Origin: Viola odorata
Lineage: Eukaryota; Streptophyta; Magnoliopsida; Malpighiales; Violaceae
Direction of reading: 5' to 3'
Assembly (NCBI GenBank): GCA_963691705.1
Contig: OY829541.1
Span: 41,309,661 to 41,373,660 of the forward strand
DNA: 64,000 nt
Under the pieces are notes generated by a model. The model saw only the letters and a list, made by a program, of their open reading frames with translations. It did no database searches and was not told the origin of the DNA. Shown piece after piece: positions 42,826 through 54,380 of this stretch. Each line of letters starts with the position of its first letter. Positions within the stretch are counted from its first letter, which is position 1. Position numbers and translations under genes: made by a program.

Positions 42826-43427
42826 CTCCATCCACCTTTAGGGAGATTCGGCCTCGAATCTATAGGGTCTATCCCGTGAAAGGCTAAGTGGGCCAAGGCA
42901 AGCTCCCGGCTAGTGGCTACCCATGGAAACAGCAAAATACCACTCGCGGGGAGTATAGGCCAAGGTGGAGGCCGTTCGCGGGCGAGGCAAATAGGCGCGG
43001 TCGGGAAAAATCCAAGAATAACCAAGGATCGGTCAAGACGGAGAAGGGATGAAATGCGGCTCAAGTGAGGGCTCAAAGTAGTAGACGAGTAGGAGTGGGC
43101 ACTACGGATGGCCAAACGGTCAATATACTCAAAGCCACTGATGAAAGAGTCTACCAAGTCATGTAATGGCACACTCGGGAAGGTGGAGAACTCACTCCCA
43201 AATGACCGCAAGATGCGCTGATGTGCTAGGCCCATGAGGGCTTTCGCATGGCTGGCCGAAAGGGCCTCAAGTGACTCCTCCCAAATAGGTGGCAGCCCAA
43301 AGTCCAAGTCGTAAAAAGGAGCACTTGGAATCACTAAATCCGAAGTCCCAATGAGCTCAACCCCCGAAGTCATGGATGCACAAAGGTCCACATCCCTCAT
43401 TACTTTCGGCCCACTCTCTTGATACAA
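42675..43427 (-). pseudogene. Second, truncated copy of the unknown ORF
   Basis: It repeats the C-terminal part of the 43912-45531 ORF from SGPKVMRDVDLCASMTSGVE onward, with scattered substitutions (for example LWSFGSEF versus LRSFGSEF). The frame is open for 250 codons and its 5' end is cut by the middle LTR. The copy is still open although truncated, which fits a young duplication. Confidence 0.75.
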
Positions 43428-44062
43428 GCGTAACGCCTAGATGGTGATGAAGGCGCGGATCGAAGGGAGCAACCGGATCTAGTCCTCTTTCGGAGGATGG
43501 TTCCTTGTGTTTGTTGGATGGATGAACGGATATTTAGTAAGGGATTGGAGTTTAGATGCAGCAGAAAGATGGATGTTTGATAGAGAGGAATTGATGGTGA
43601 CAAGTATAAAACTCACAATACACAACACACCCTCCTAAATCTAGTTTAGGCAACCATGTCACAAGTAAAGCAAGGATCTCCCTTCACAATTAACCCTCTC
43701 AAGCTAAAGCTTGAGAAAACTAATTACAAGAAGAGATTAAGGATAAACAATGGTTTTTTCAGCCCTATTGGCTTCGGTTCCAAGAACCCTAAATTACTTA
43801 GCTAAACTAATTGGTCTTGGAAATGAGATAACTCAACAAAATCAAAGACAAGTCTAAAATGAACCTAGTGTTCACTATTTATATTACTAGGTTATTACAT
43901 GGGGAAAACCCCTAAATACCCTTAGGACATAAGGTCTTCATGCTTGGGCTTGAGCGGCATGAGCTGAACGTTGGAGAGGCTCCGGCCAAGGTAATGCGGG
44001 GCACGGGCAAGACCTCGGCGTGGTCGTGTAGGGCTCGAAAGGAGGCTTCCATGCTCGTATCA
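43420..44062 (-). repeat. Middle LTR (copy B) of three-LTR element
   Basis: 643 bp. Its left edge follows internal sequence (CCCACTCTCT) and not a PBS, so this copy landed inside an earlier copy's internal region. Its right edge has the normal purine-rich tract. Confidence 0.9.
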
Positions 44063-45531
44063 CTCCATCCACCTTTAGGGAGATTCGGCCTCGAATCTAT
44101 AGGGTCCATCCCTTGAAAGGCTAAGTGGGCCAAGGCAAGCTCCCGGCTAGTGGCTACCCATGGAAACAACAAAATACCACTCGCGGGGAATATAAGCCAA
44201 GGTGGAGGCCGTTCGCGGGCGAGGCAAGTAGGTGCGGTCGGGAAAAATCCAAGAACAACCAAGGATCGGTCAAGACGGAGAAGGGATGAAATGCGGCTCA
44301 AGTGAGGGCTCAAAGTAGTAGACGAGTAGGAGTGGGTACTACGGATGGCCAAACGGTCAATATACTCAAAGCCACGGATGAAAGGGTCTACCAAGTCATG
44401 TAATGGCACACTCGGGAAGGTGGAGAACTCACTCCCAAATGACCACAAGGTGCCCTGATGTGCTAGGCCCATGAGGGCTTTCGCGTGGCTGGCCGAAAGG
44501 GCCTCAAGTGACTCCTCCCAAATAGGTGGCAGCCCAAAGTCCAAGTCGTAAAAAGGAGCACTTGGAATCACTAAATTCGAAGTCCCAATGAGCTCAACCC
44601 CCGAAGTCATGGATGCACAAAGGTCCACATCCCTCATTACTTTCGGCCCACTCTCTTCTCCTTCTTCCTCACTACCAACACACGAAGGGACCACAAGTAA
44701 CTCCTTCGTAATCGAGGCCAAGCTCTCCTCTTGCTTTGGCTTAGCCGATTCCTTCTCAATCAAAAGTTGGAGCTCTTTGCTGATCCGCCGAAACTTCTCA
44801 TATGACCTCCTGTCATCTTCCATTCAGGCCCTAACTAACGCCGCAATTGAGTCCAAGGATGAAGGGCTAGGAGCCACGGGTGGCTCCATCACATGGGTAG
44901 TGGCACGGCTAGATAAGGCCGGAGGGGCCCTACGGTCATGGCCTGATAGTGGGGCATCATGGCAAGGCCGTGCTCGGGGAGATGGCCTACAGACGCCACA
45001 CGGAGGTTGCGCTAAGTGAGAAAGCTGGGGGCGGTGTGGGAGTCGAAGGTGCGGGGGCACATGGGATGGCCGAGAGGATGGCCGGGAGAGTGGCCGAGAG
45101 GGCTCACGACTAAGGTACGGGGGCACACGGGCTTGCCTAGATGAGGCGGAATCAACTCGGAGATGTGGGCCTCGGACATAGGTATGTGAAGAGGGGCCAT
45201 GACCAAGGCTTGGATTGGGCACGGAACCAAGGTCATAGCTAGATGAGGAATGGCCCCCACTACAAGACTCATGAAGGTCATACTCCAACCGTGGAGAGGG
45301 TGTGGCACAAGGGCGGTTGTCCAAGCCATCCGTGTCATAAGACCAAGGCCCATGTAGCGCCTCATGCCCATCCGAATAATCGTCCTCATAGCAATACCCG
45401 TCATTGTCCCTAGCAACCGAAATGTAGGAGCCACTATCCCAACAAGGGCTTTCCTCCCAAGCTACGGTACTAGCACAAAATGAATCCTCTTCCCAAGAGG
45501 GTTCATCATCCGAACAACAAGAAAAAGACAT
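43912..45531 (-). pseudogene. Unknown ORF of the three-LTR element (one in-frame stop)
   Basis: Two back-to-back minus-strand frames (45531-44824 and 44823-43912) are in the same phase and separated only by TGA at 44826-44824. Together they give about 540 residues. The N-terminus is acidic and Ser/Tyr-rich (MSFSCCSDDEPSWEEDSFC). A Pro/Arg/Ser-rich middle follows (SREPSRPLSRPSSRPSHVPP). Next is a short charged helix (MEDDRRSYEKFRRISKELQL). A long C-terminal part includes SFGSEFSTFPSVPLHDLVD and SGILLFPWVATSRELALAHL. The last 50 or so codons lie inside the LTR. I recognise no family. The position is that of gag, but no zinc knuckle or Gag core is visible. A second copy of its C-terminal half lies at 42675-43427. 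Confidence 0.6.
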
Positions 45532-45539
45532 AGAAATTA

Positions 45540-47301
45540 CCTACAAAAAGAAAACAAACACAATTGATAGCTAAAAGGGTTAGTCCCTCCCTCTCGTGTT
45601 TCGCTCGTATTTATCACTCTAATAATCTCACAATTTTCTCTCCAATCCCAAGCCAAAGCCGAAACCAACAATGACTCAAAGAATCACTAAGGCACAAGGA
45701 AAAGCAAGGAAAACAAGGCTAGAAGTAAAGGTGAAGGAAAACCGAAATGATGCTCAAGAAGGAAAGCTTTATTTGAGCACCAAATTGGCTTAGAGTGGAT
45801 ATATGATGTGCGGGAACAAGGAAAGGAAAACACCAAGACAAGCTACTCAAGAAAATACTCAAAACTGAAATTTCGGGTGAAAACTGCGCACGAATTTTGA
45901 GTTAGAGATAAGTATGTGAATAACATAGAATTAGCAGAAGACCAAAACATAAGAGTTGTTCTACTCAGGCTGAAGTTGTATCACACAAAATTTCAGAAGA
46001 AACTGAGCGCAGACGCTCACACAAACAGCAAAGACCGAAACTATGGAAAAAAGGGTAAATCCGAAAAAGAGAGGGAGGCAACGATTGCTTCAAAGTTCTT
46101 TACCAACATTCATACTTGATCAAGATGAAAAACACTTAAAATGTATGCATGGACACAGCCCCTTACTTGTGACTCAATTCCTCTCTTTTTTTCTTCTTTT
46201 TCTTTTTTTTTTTGATTAGGAACTTGAGTTTTTTTTTTTTTTTTTATCAATTCTTTTGTTCCTTTTCTTTACTTTTTCTTTTCTTTTCTTTTGTAAGAAT
46301 TGAGTGAAGGGACTTACTTGTATGACATGTATGCTGCAATTAGAATGCAAGACAAGTAGTTTAGATCATGTATGACAAGTTTTGAAGTTTCACTAGATGC
46401 CAAAAAGTCTTATGAGGCAAATGTGTGTGATGTGTCCAAAGATGTGTGGATGAGTGTGCAAATGAGGTGTCAAGTGAGGTGTATGTGAATGACAAGTAAG
46501 GCAACTTGTATGACAGCCACAACAATTTTAAGGATTGAAGAATTAGGGCCAGCCAACCTAGTTGGAAATGCAAGACAACTAAGGCTAGCAAACAAAATGG
46601 GACCACAAGTGACACGTGGCACTCAAAACACTTGTTAACCAAAGCATGCACAACAATGATCAAATGAAGCCAAGAAGAACAATGGGTACGTTCAAGGAGA
46701 AAGAGAAGAAAAGATGGACTGAATTGATTCAAATAAACACACAAGAATTTCAGAAATGTGTTTAATCAAGATCAAAGACAAAAAGCATCAAGAACATAAG
46801 CTGAACTTGAAGAACACCTAATAGACTTTCGGATTCTGCCTTCAACACATAGCAAACGTGGACCAAAAAAATTTGAAAATTTGTAGACAGACTCAAAAGA
46901 CTCCGATCTAAAACTTTGTAGAAGGAATGAAAACACAATTCCAAGTGGAAGACACTCAAAATAGACGCACAACACGAAACTGTTTTCCTCGCGCGATTTC
47001 TTCACACTTTTCGTTGGAGGACGAAAGGTATAGAAAAACCACAGAATCAGCAGTTTACTAAAACACAAAATTTTCTCTAAACAGAAAGAATATTAAGCAC
47101 AAAAAATTTCAGATTTTTCTGGTGTAGGAAAGTGACACAAAACATAAACGAAAACTGACTCAAAAACTGACTCCTGGACAGAAAAATTCTGACCAGCACA
47201 AACGAAACAAAAGAGATGAAGCGGAAGCGATTTTAATGGCAGAAATGAGGAGATGAACAAGAAGAACCAACCTAGAGAACAGTTGGAGCTCCGCTACCAA
47301 A
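45540..47301 (-). other. Long non-coding leader of the three-LTR element
   Basis: About 1.76 kb between the PBS and the ORF start, with T-rich/A-rich tracts (46190-46300). No domain, and no RNA fold that I can recognise. Leaders of this length are common in LARD-type elements. Confidence 0.6.
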
Positions 47302-47944
47302 TGATACAAGCGTAACGCCTAGATGGTGATGAAGGCGCGGATCAAAGGGAGCAACCGGATCTAGTCCTCTTTGGGAGGATGGTTCCTTGTGTTTGTTGGA
47401 TGGATGAATGGATATTTAGTAAGGGATTGGAGTTTAGATGCAGCGGAAAGATGGATGTTTGATAGAGAGGAATTGATGGTGACAAGTATAAAACTCACAA
47501 TACACAACACACCCTCCTAAATCTAGTTTAGGCAACCATGTCACAAGTAAAGCAAGGATCTCCCTTCACAATTAACCCTCTCAAGCTAAAACTTGAGCAA
47601 ACTAATTACAAGAAGAGATTAAGGATAAACAATGGTTTTTTCAGCCCTATTGGCTTCGGTTCCAAGAACCCTAAATTACTTAGCTAAACTAATTGGTCTT
47701 GGAAATGAGATAACTCAACAAAATCAAAGACAAGTCTAAAATGAACCTAGTGTTCACTATTTATACTACTAGGTTATTACATGGAGAAAACCCCTAAATA
47801 CCCTTAGGACATAAGGTCTTCATGCTTGGGCTTTAGCGGCATGGGCTGAACGTTGGAGAGGCTCGGGCCAAGGCAATGCGGGGCACGGGCAAGACCTCGG
47901 CGTGGTCGTGTAGGGCTCGAAGGGAGGCTTCCATGCTCGTATCA
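47302..47944 (-). repeat. Right LTR (copy C, 5' LTR) of three-LTR element
   Basis: 643 bp, with the PBS on its inner side and the ATACC duplication on its outer side. It is therefore the 5' LTR in element orientation. Confidence 0.9.
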
Positions 47945-47949
47945 ATACC

Positions 47950-48345
47950 CGACGTTCAACTACAGGGTATGTTTTAGTGCTTGGATATGGAGCAGTTTCT
48001 TGGTGTAGCAAAAGACAACCAACAGTGTCTTTGTCAACAATAGAAGCAAAGTACCGAGCAACAGCAATGGCAGCTCAAGAGAGCACTTGGCTGATGCAAC
48101 TACTAGAAAACTTGCATCAAGCAACAGAGTATGCCATTCCTTTGTATTGTGACAATCTGTCAGCGATACATTTGGCGGAGAATCCGGTTTTTCATGCAAG
48201 AACTAAGCACGTAGATGTGCATTATCATTTTATCAGGAAAAAAGTTTTGTAAGAAGAAATTAGATTGAAGCATGTTGAAACAGAAGATCAAGCTGCAGAA
48301 TTATTCACAAAAAGTTTGAGTGGCAGCAAGTTTGGAAAATTCTAT
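47950..48345 (+). pseudogene. pol: RNase H end of copia element 3
   Basis: It resumes after the insertion with [60 protein letters not shown] and [16 protein letters not shown], the standard C-terminal copia RNase H blocks. A TAA at 48250-48252 interrupts it; the frame then continues (EEIRLKHVETEDQAAELFTK) to near the PPT at about 48385. Confidence 0.88.
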
Positions 48346-48393
48346 CACCAGATTGGTATGGTGGAAAAAACGAAAGTTGGTGTTGAGGGGGAG

Positions 48394-49301
48394 TGTTAAA
48401 ATCAACACCAACACATGCATAGTGAGATATACATCACTGATATGATCTCAGGATCTGCTACGAATATCAGAATCATGCGATCGAACTCTCTTATGAAACT
48501 TCAAGATGTTATCTTTCGATTGGAATAAGTTTCAGCCCATTTGGACAAGCGGATTGAAAGTTATGCCAGTCGACATTTTTTTGCGCATAATGGACTTGAT
48601 CACGTCGTCCCTCGGCGTGATAACACCCAAAACAGAAGTAGCCACAACTTGACAGATGGGTCTCGGCGTGATGACGCCTATTCTCGGCGTGATGACGCCG
48701 GAAATAGAAGGTTGTCATCTATTTTCGGAGTAATGACGCCCTGTCAAGAAGTAATGGCGTCCGAGACTACCAGTTTTTGCGTCAAAGATGGAAACTTTCA
48801 GATTTCTATTTTAATTAGCTATTTTATGAATTAAGTAAATTAGTTTGGATTTATTTTAATTAATTAATTATAAGTTATTTTCAATCAATTAAAACAAAGA
48901 GGATTTTCTCAATTGTTCACGTGTGAGCCTTGTTGCTTCTTAAGTCTGAACGCTTAAGTCGATTTGCAAGTAAAAGACCGAGAGTTCAAACCCCATTGTT
49001 TCGTTTCACCTAGGTTGGTATTCACAAGTTGAATATAGGGTTAGGGATCCGAGTCAAGAACCTCGATTGTTTAGCTTAGGTTGCTTAGCACAGGTTGCTA
49101 GGAGGGTTAAGCACTCAAGAGAGTTAATTATTCCGCATTCCGAAAATCCAATCTTTCGAACTAGATCAAAAAGTACTCGTTACACATCCTACGAAACTAG
49201 GATCTTATCAATCACAACCACCTAACTACCTATTAATTGCACCATCATAACTACCTATTAATTGCACCTTGACTATGAGTCATTCCTATGCCTATATATA
49301 T
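48394..49301 (+). repeat. 3' LTR of copia element 3, interrupted and truncated
   Basis: LTR sequence at 48394-48437 and 49216-49301, split by a 773-bp solo LTR. It ends where the Athila LTR begins. The remaining part of this LTR does not reappear on the far side of the Athila fragment, so it was lost with that element's other end. Confidence 0.85.
48438..49210. mobile_element. Solo LTR or small TRIM, 773 bp, with GGCGTGATGACGCC repeats
   Basis: TGATATGATC...GATCTTATCA with a perfect ATCAC duplication at 48433-48437 and 49211-49215. Inside are four copies or variants of TCGGCGTGATGACGCC (about 48612, 48662, 48682, 48724), whose GGCGT and ACGCC arms form a small inverted repeat. No coding sequence. 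Its family is uncertain, probably gypsy. Confidence 0.88.
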
Positions 49302-50756
49302 TGATTGCCTGTCGAGAGCATAAAAAATAGTTGTAATAATGAGTGTAAAAATAGGGTAGAAAATACAACTTAACACTGTCCACAATGGACTTGTAGATGT
49401 GGTAAGAGGATCGTCCACAGAGACCTCTAGGATTTTTTAGTTCTGATTTGACTTCCTCGTCACTAGAATTGGTTAATTGTTTCTGCAACTAAAACAAATA
49501 AGATAGAAACTAACTAATAAAACAGTCTTAGTCAAGATTGGGAAATGGCTTGGCCAAGATTGGTTATCTAGTAATGTGAATTCAGAGATGGGAAAACTCT
49601 TAGTAAGGGTGATTTTGTGAGCACTTATTCTTATACATCGATCATCGATTCAAGGGTGTTAATCTCTCCTTTCATAACACTGCTATAGATTGGGAGGTAT
49701 TCCTTTTCAATCCTACTTTCCTCCTCTTGAAATCACTTGGTGGGTACTCCCTCTCCTAGTGATCCTAATCAGTGGACACCTTGCTGGTTAAAGGATTTAT
49801 CCAGTTGATTGCTGGCTTGAAGGACTACGTCTCCTCAATGGCATAGGGAAAGACAGTGTCTAGTTCAAGCTACCCCCCAGTCGGGGCCCTAGGGTGTCAA
49901 CCTGGTCTGAACTATACCCATCAACACTCACTAACCTTCGCGAGATTAGTTGTCTACTTGGGTCTTTCTGGTTTCAACTCATCCCCTTCAAGGCTGACTG
50001 CAAATTCTTCATTAAGCCTAAGAGTGATCAAGTCTTGGGATTAGTGGGAATCAGTTTGTTAAAACAGATATTGATAGGATTATAAATGGGGAGGTTATGA
50101 AGAATGTTTTGATCTCACGAATATAAGAATTGGCTCACTCAACCCTTACCAAGAATTATTGATTTAGCTCTGGGACATTGTCATAGAAAAATGTCAATAA
50201 TTGTTGAACATAAAAATGGAATTAAATCTGTAATTCTCGAACGGAAAAACTATAGAGCAAGTTCGATCAATAATTCAAAAGGAGAAGATGGAAGATGATC
50301 GTGTCCATTGGCTTTTCCTAGCCTTTATCCAAGGCTAAGGGAAATTTCCCTTTTCTTGGACTCTTTCAAAATCCAAATCTCAAAACTAAAATATTACAAA
50401 ATAAAATTGTTCAAATTCAAAAACTAGGATAAAGATAAAATATTGTTTGTTCAAAACGATCGGATCAGGATCCATGAGTCCACTTAGCAAACGACTCCTC
50501 CCTCCAGTCTATATCCAGTTGTCACTCCAATCCACACGCGGCTCCGTGATTCCACACCAAGCTCGGCAATCTTGGCCAAGCCTGCGGCCAAGATTGCTCG
50601 TTTGTCTGATACAAGCTCTAAAGCTGGCATGTTTCCTATTCTCTCCACCTCCACGAATATCTGCACAAGTAAGGAAATTTGACAAAGTTTAAATAGTTTT
50701 ACCATTCAATTTGTCAGGATTAAATGGTAAAAATATATGAAAATAATGATCAATCA
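49302..50756 (-). repeat. 3' LTR of Athila element
   Basis: 1,455 bp, TGATTG...CAATCA. The inner side adjoins the PPT. Size fits Athila LTRs (about 1.2-1.8 kb). The start, TGATTGCCTGTCGAGAG, resembles the solo LTR at 39640. Confidence 0.8.
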
Positions 50757-51862
50757 AATCTCCCCACACTTAAACAATGCTTGCCCCCAAGCATACTGAC
50801 TCTAAACAAAACACACAAAGAAAAAATCAAGACAAACACTTGCAATCAACCATTCACCCTATCATCCAAAATAATTCAAACACTTCAGTTTCGGACCCCA
50901 ATTTCATATTACTAAGGCCTACCCAATGCCCCAAACATCCCAAATCCACATAATCAAAAATTCCAAGTACTCCATGGCAGAATCATGCAAACCAAGACAA
51001 ATAGCCATTGTCTTCCTTTTCTTCCTATGATTCACAACTACTATTTTTCTTTTAATTTCATGAGCCTTGTTATTTTTATGAGAATTGATTTGCTTGTAGT
51101 TTCTTGAATATTCCCACTTGATGAGGCAGAAATATCAAGACAATTGAAATTCATCAATGTCACTGGTTTTTTTCCTTTTTTTTTTTTCAATATAGTTCTC
51201 TGGACATTGTAATTTATTGAGGAAAGAATACCAGAGCATAATGCAGCACAATTCAAGGCTTTATTTCTTTTTATTTCTCAGCAGTTTTGTGTCAAAAGGA
51301 TTTTTCCAAGGTGAAAAAGTGGTGACTTGTCCTAATTGCAGATTCTGGTGTTAAGTACCAGAATTTATAGTTATGTGGAAAGAGGAGGCTTAAAGAGTAC
51401 CAGGAAATGTACTCTTGCAAGCATTGGATATGTTAACCCAGTTTCTTGCCCTAATAATATGGCCTAGGGTCAAAACTGAAGCATTCTCATAACTAGGTGA
51501 AGGGGCAAATAAAGTCAAGAGCAAGTTAAGTCCAGATTTTGAAAACACACAGAACCTGACAAAACATGCAATCCTAACTAGAAACACAAAAATTTAAACA
51601 AAAAAAATCATGCAAAAGACTCTATTGGCTAACACTAGACTGAAAAATTTTTAAAAAAAATCATGCATCAAACTGTAAGAGAAAAACACATAAAAATATG
51701 TATATACACTCAAGAAACACACAAAAACTCTCCCCACACTTGAAAGACACATTGTCCTCAATGTGTGTTAGAGTTGGACTCAAAAGAAAAGAAAAGAAAA
51801 TTGAAGAGAAAACAGAAAATAAAACTAAAATAAAAGAAAGAAACAACCTGGGGGTGCAGTTA
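50757..51862 (-). other. 3' untranslated internal region of Athila element
   Basis: Non-coding spacer between the ORF and the LTR. GTGTGGGGAGA-type purine tracts appear at 50757-50772 and again at about 51725-51745. Nothing else recognised. Confidence 0.6.
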
Positions 51863-53341
51863 CTTGGCGGGGGGAGGTGGAGTTGGTTTTGGAGCTTCAT
51901 CTTCTGAGTCTATTGAGACGTATGCATCGAGTTTCCTATGTAGACCGGCGTGGACTATGTCTAGGACGCGAAGTCCCCTGTGGCAATGCGCGAGGGCTTC
52001 TTTGATCTCTTTGTAATGGGTATGTTGTGCCTCGATGATCTTTTGGAGTTTATCACGTGTTGTTGTCTGTTGCTCATGGAAGAATTTCTGATTGTCCACG
52101 AAAATTTGCAGCATTGCTTTCTGCTAATCAAGAAGGACTTGGGCCCATTGTGGCAGTTGTGGCTCTTGTTCCTGCTTAGGTCCATGGATATCATCTTGGC
52201 CACTGGCTTGGCCAAGATTGACTGCAGGCTCTGCATCTGCATGCTTGTCTGGTGAAGGTTCATCTTCAGTGAGCTTGATTAGCTTTAGCTTGTAGACTCC
52301 CTGATGCTTCTTCCTAAAGATTTCAACTGGTGTGAAACCTACATTAAAACGCACATAGCCTTTTTCCAAATGGAAATGGCCCATCTGGTCAAAAGCTTTA
52401 AGATCCATAATTTTCACACCACAAGACTCATGCAGTTTGACAGACTCCAAATCTAGACCCCTAGCAGAAAAAGTAAGTTTGGAAATTAAAGTACCCATAA
52501 TGAGCTTCGCCACAGGCACACAAGCCTGAATCTGCCTCACTATCCAGTAGCCCAAATTAACCCTTTTTTTCATGCAACATACACCACAACTGGAACACCT
52601 CAAGTTTAGACACATTTCTAGAAACATTAGTTTTGCCCGAAAGATTAATGGACAGAGTACTCTGAAGCATCCTTAAGGTGGGATCTCTAATCTTATGGGC
52701 CTTGGCATTCTTGTCAAACTTGATTTTTGGGTCTCTTATGAGTTCCCTATAGGCTACTGTTTTATCCCAATCGGAGGGATAATCAGTGCATTCACATATT
52801 CAGCAGATTTAAGCTCATTATCATCCACAAACCCCAGCATTACATTAAAATCATCCACAGATAAATGGGACCAGATATCATACAATCTGAAATTAACTAC
52901 ATCAGCAGCACTTAAATCAGGTTTTCCTCTACCATTGGCATACAAAACATCCTGGTCCAGCCAGAAAGAAGCATGAAATTCCAAACAGAGTTCAGAATAA
53001 GCAGGATAATCAAGCAACAAAAAGGATTCCCACCCTATATTAAGCATGAATTTCCTAATTCTAGTGCCCACTCCCAATGCATCCAAGAATGAAAAATCAA
53101 GTTTAGCAAAAGGCACAATTTCATAGGCATGCTTTTTAAGTAGTCTAGCCTTGAGGTCTGGTGTGTCAAACCTCAGGCAACCATTAAGTGTATGCAGTGG
53201 TGGTACCTTGCCAGCCTTGGCCGTAAGTTTGGCCAAGACTGAAGTTGTCGTTGGTGTTGCTGGTTCCTCTTCTTCTCCTTCCAGGATGGGCTTTTTGCCT
53301 TTTTCTTTTGTTGTGGCAGATCTCGTCCTTTTGGAGGGCAC
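51863..53341 (-). pseudogene. Athila env-position ORF
   Basis: It begins MPSKRTRSATTKEKGKKPIL at 53341, with a basic, then acidic and Thr-rich N-terminus. The ATHILA ORF-1-like core includes TRIRKFMLNIGWESFLLLDY and IWSHLSVDDFNVMLGF. The central part reads YVRFNVGFTPVEIFRKK. The end is helical and then acidic-proline (VDNQKFFHEQQTTTRDKLQK, SEDEAPKPTPPPPAK) with a stop at 51863. Stops or frameshifts at about 52754, 52630 and 52124 separate the three open parts. It follows integrase, the place of the env-like ORF in Athila. No transmembrane segment is obvious, so an envelope role cannot be supported. The same family occurs as a fragment at 10590-11305. Confidence 0.75.
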
Positions 53342-53746
53342 AGACTGCTCCTCCTCATCCTATGTCTTCCTCTGTATTACGTTCCTGCCATGCATGACAC
53401 TTGTTGTGTTCAGAGGTTGACACGCGTCTCATGGCACTTCCAACTTGTGGGCCGATGTTTGCAATTTGGCCCAGTCAGATCTCCAAACTTCCCCACACTT
53501 GTTCCTTGAAGCACTACCTGAAAAACACCAAATTAATCCTTCAAGAATTGTTTGAACAACAATTTAATCACAAACTAAAATCAAAAGATCATAAAGAAAG
53601 AAAAAAAATATGGGTTGCCTCCCATGTAGTGCCCTTAGTTATCGTCCTAGACTTGACTCTTCTTGCACTGATCACTGATTTGTTGGTGGTACTTCTACCA
53701 CCTGACTTTCCTCTTTGATTAGAAATCCTTGAAAAAATGGTTTCAG

Positions 53747-54380
53747 TCATTGTCTATTGACCTTGAACATGATTCCTATCTTTTCATTCTTGATGTCCAC
53801 TGCACCATGTGGGTAAACATTAGTAATAGTATAAGGTCCTTCCCATTTGGTTTTTAATTTACCAGGAAATAATTTAAATCTTGAATTATATAGAGGAACC
53901 TTCTCCCCTGTGTGGAGAGGTTTTTCAATAATTCTCTTGTCATGATACGCCTTCATCCTGGTTTTGAGGATAAGCTGGTTGTTATACGCTTGGTTCCTCA
54001 ATTCATCCAACTCGTGGATTTTGAGCTTTCTTTCCTCTCCAGCTTGGTCATACCTCAAGTTACACTTTCTTATTGCCCAATAAGCCTTGTGTTGCATTCC
54101 CACAGGCAAATGCATGCCTTTCCATACACCAACTTGTACGGAGTCATCCCAATAAGAGTTTTGTAGGCTATCCTGTATGCCCACAATGCATCATCCAACC
54201 GTTGACTCCAGTCTCGTCTATCTTGGCCAAGATTGACTTCACCTCTCTGTTTGAAACTTCCGCTTGACCACTAGACTGAGGATGGTAGGCAGTAGAGATC
54301 CTACGTGTGATTCCATATTTCCTAAAATGTGAGTCAATAATCCTGTTGCAAAAATGAGTCTCACGATCGCTGATAATCAG
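53747..54380 (-). pseudogene. pol: Athila integrase, C-terminal half
   Basis: Blocks in order: [10 protein letters not shown] (second catalytic Asp), [20 protein letters not shown] (catalytic Glu), [47 protein letters not shown] and GPYTITNVYPHGAVDI. A frameshift near 54180 interrupts it. The N-terminal half is lost at the junction with host DNA at about 54380. Confidence 0.88.

Larger units (their letters stand above)
42183..47944 (-). mobile_element. LTR element with three LTR copies and an unknown ORF (LARD-like)
   Basis: A 5-bp duplication, ATACC, at 42178-42182 and 47945-47949 frames a 5,762-bp unit inside the RNase H of copia element 3. It has three LTRs of exactly 643 bp (42183-42825, 43420-44062, 47302-47944), TGATAC...GTATCA. 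The PBS (TGGTAGCGGAGC on the minus strand, 47299-47288) adjoins the right LTR and a purine-rich tract (AGGTGGATGGAG) adjoins each of the other two. No protease, integrase or RT is present, so it is non-autonomous. The segment 42826-43419 duplicates 44063-44655 and then jumps to the middle LTR. The layout fits insertion of one copy into another of the same family, followed by LTR-LTR recombination. Confidence 0.88.
39222..49301 (+). mobile_element. Defective Ty1/copia retrotransposon (copia element 3), host of several insertions
   Basis: The 5' LTR begins at 39222 and the PBS-like TGGTAGCAAAGC lies at 39601. The 3' LTR begins at 48394, preceded by PPT TTGAGGGGGAG. The two LTR starts share TGTTAAAATCAACACCAACA. 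Coding remnants are gag fused to RT (41280-42170) and the RNase H end (47950-48345). It is interrupted by the solo LTR at 39640, the three-LTR element at 42183 and the solo LTR at 48438, and is overrun at 49302 by an Athila fragment. Excluding insertions, the remaining element is about 2 kb. The LTRs differ at roughly 6 of 120 comparable bases, so it is older than its inserts. Confidence 0.88.
49302..54380 (-). mobile_element. Athila-type gypsy retrotransposon, 3' half
   Basis: On the minus strand it starts abruptly inside integrase ([10 protein letters not shown] at about 54380) and continues through the integrase C-terminus and the Athila ORF to a 3' LTR (50756-49302). PPT-like TAAGTGTGGGGAGATT adjoins the LTR (50772-50757). 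The 5' LTR, gag, protease, RT and RNase H are missing. The left edge lies inside the copia 3 LTR (flank TATAT), but no right-hand duplication can exist because the 5' half is deleted. Confidence 0.88.

Noticed and set aside
46361..47068. Several minus-strand frames of 65-127 codons
   Set aside because: They lie in the leader of the three-LTR element, are Phe/Leu-rich from A/T-rich DNA, and show no motif.
42183..47944. Two separate complete elements in tandem
   Set aside because: The middle LTR has no PBS on its left and only the outer LTRs carry the shared ATACC duplication, so it is one rearranged insertion.
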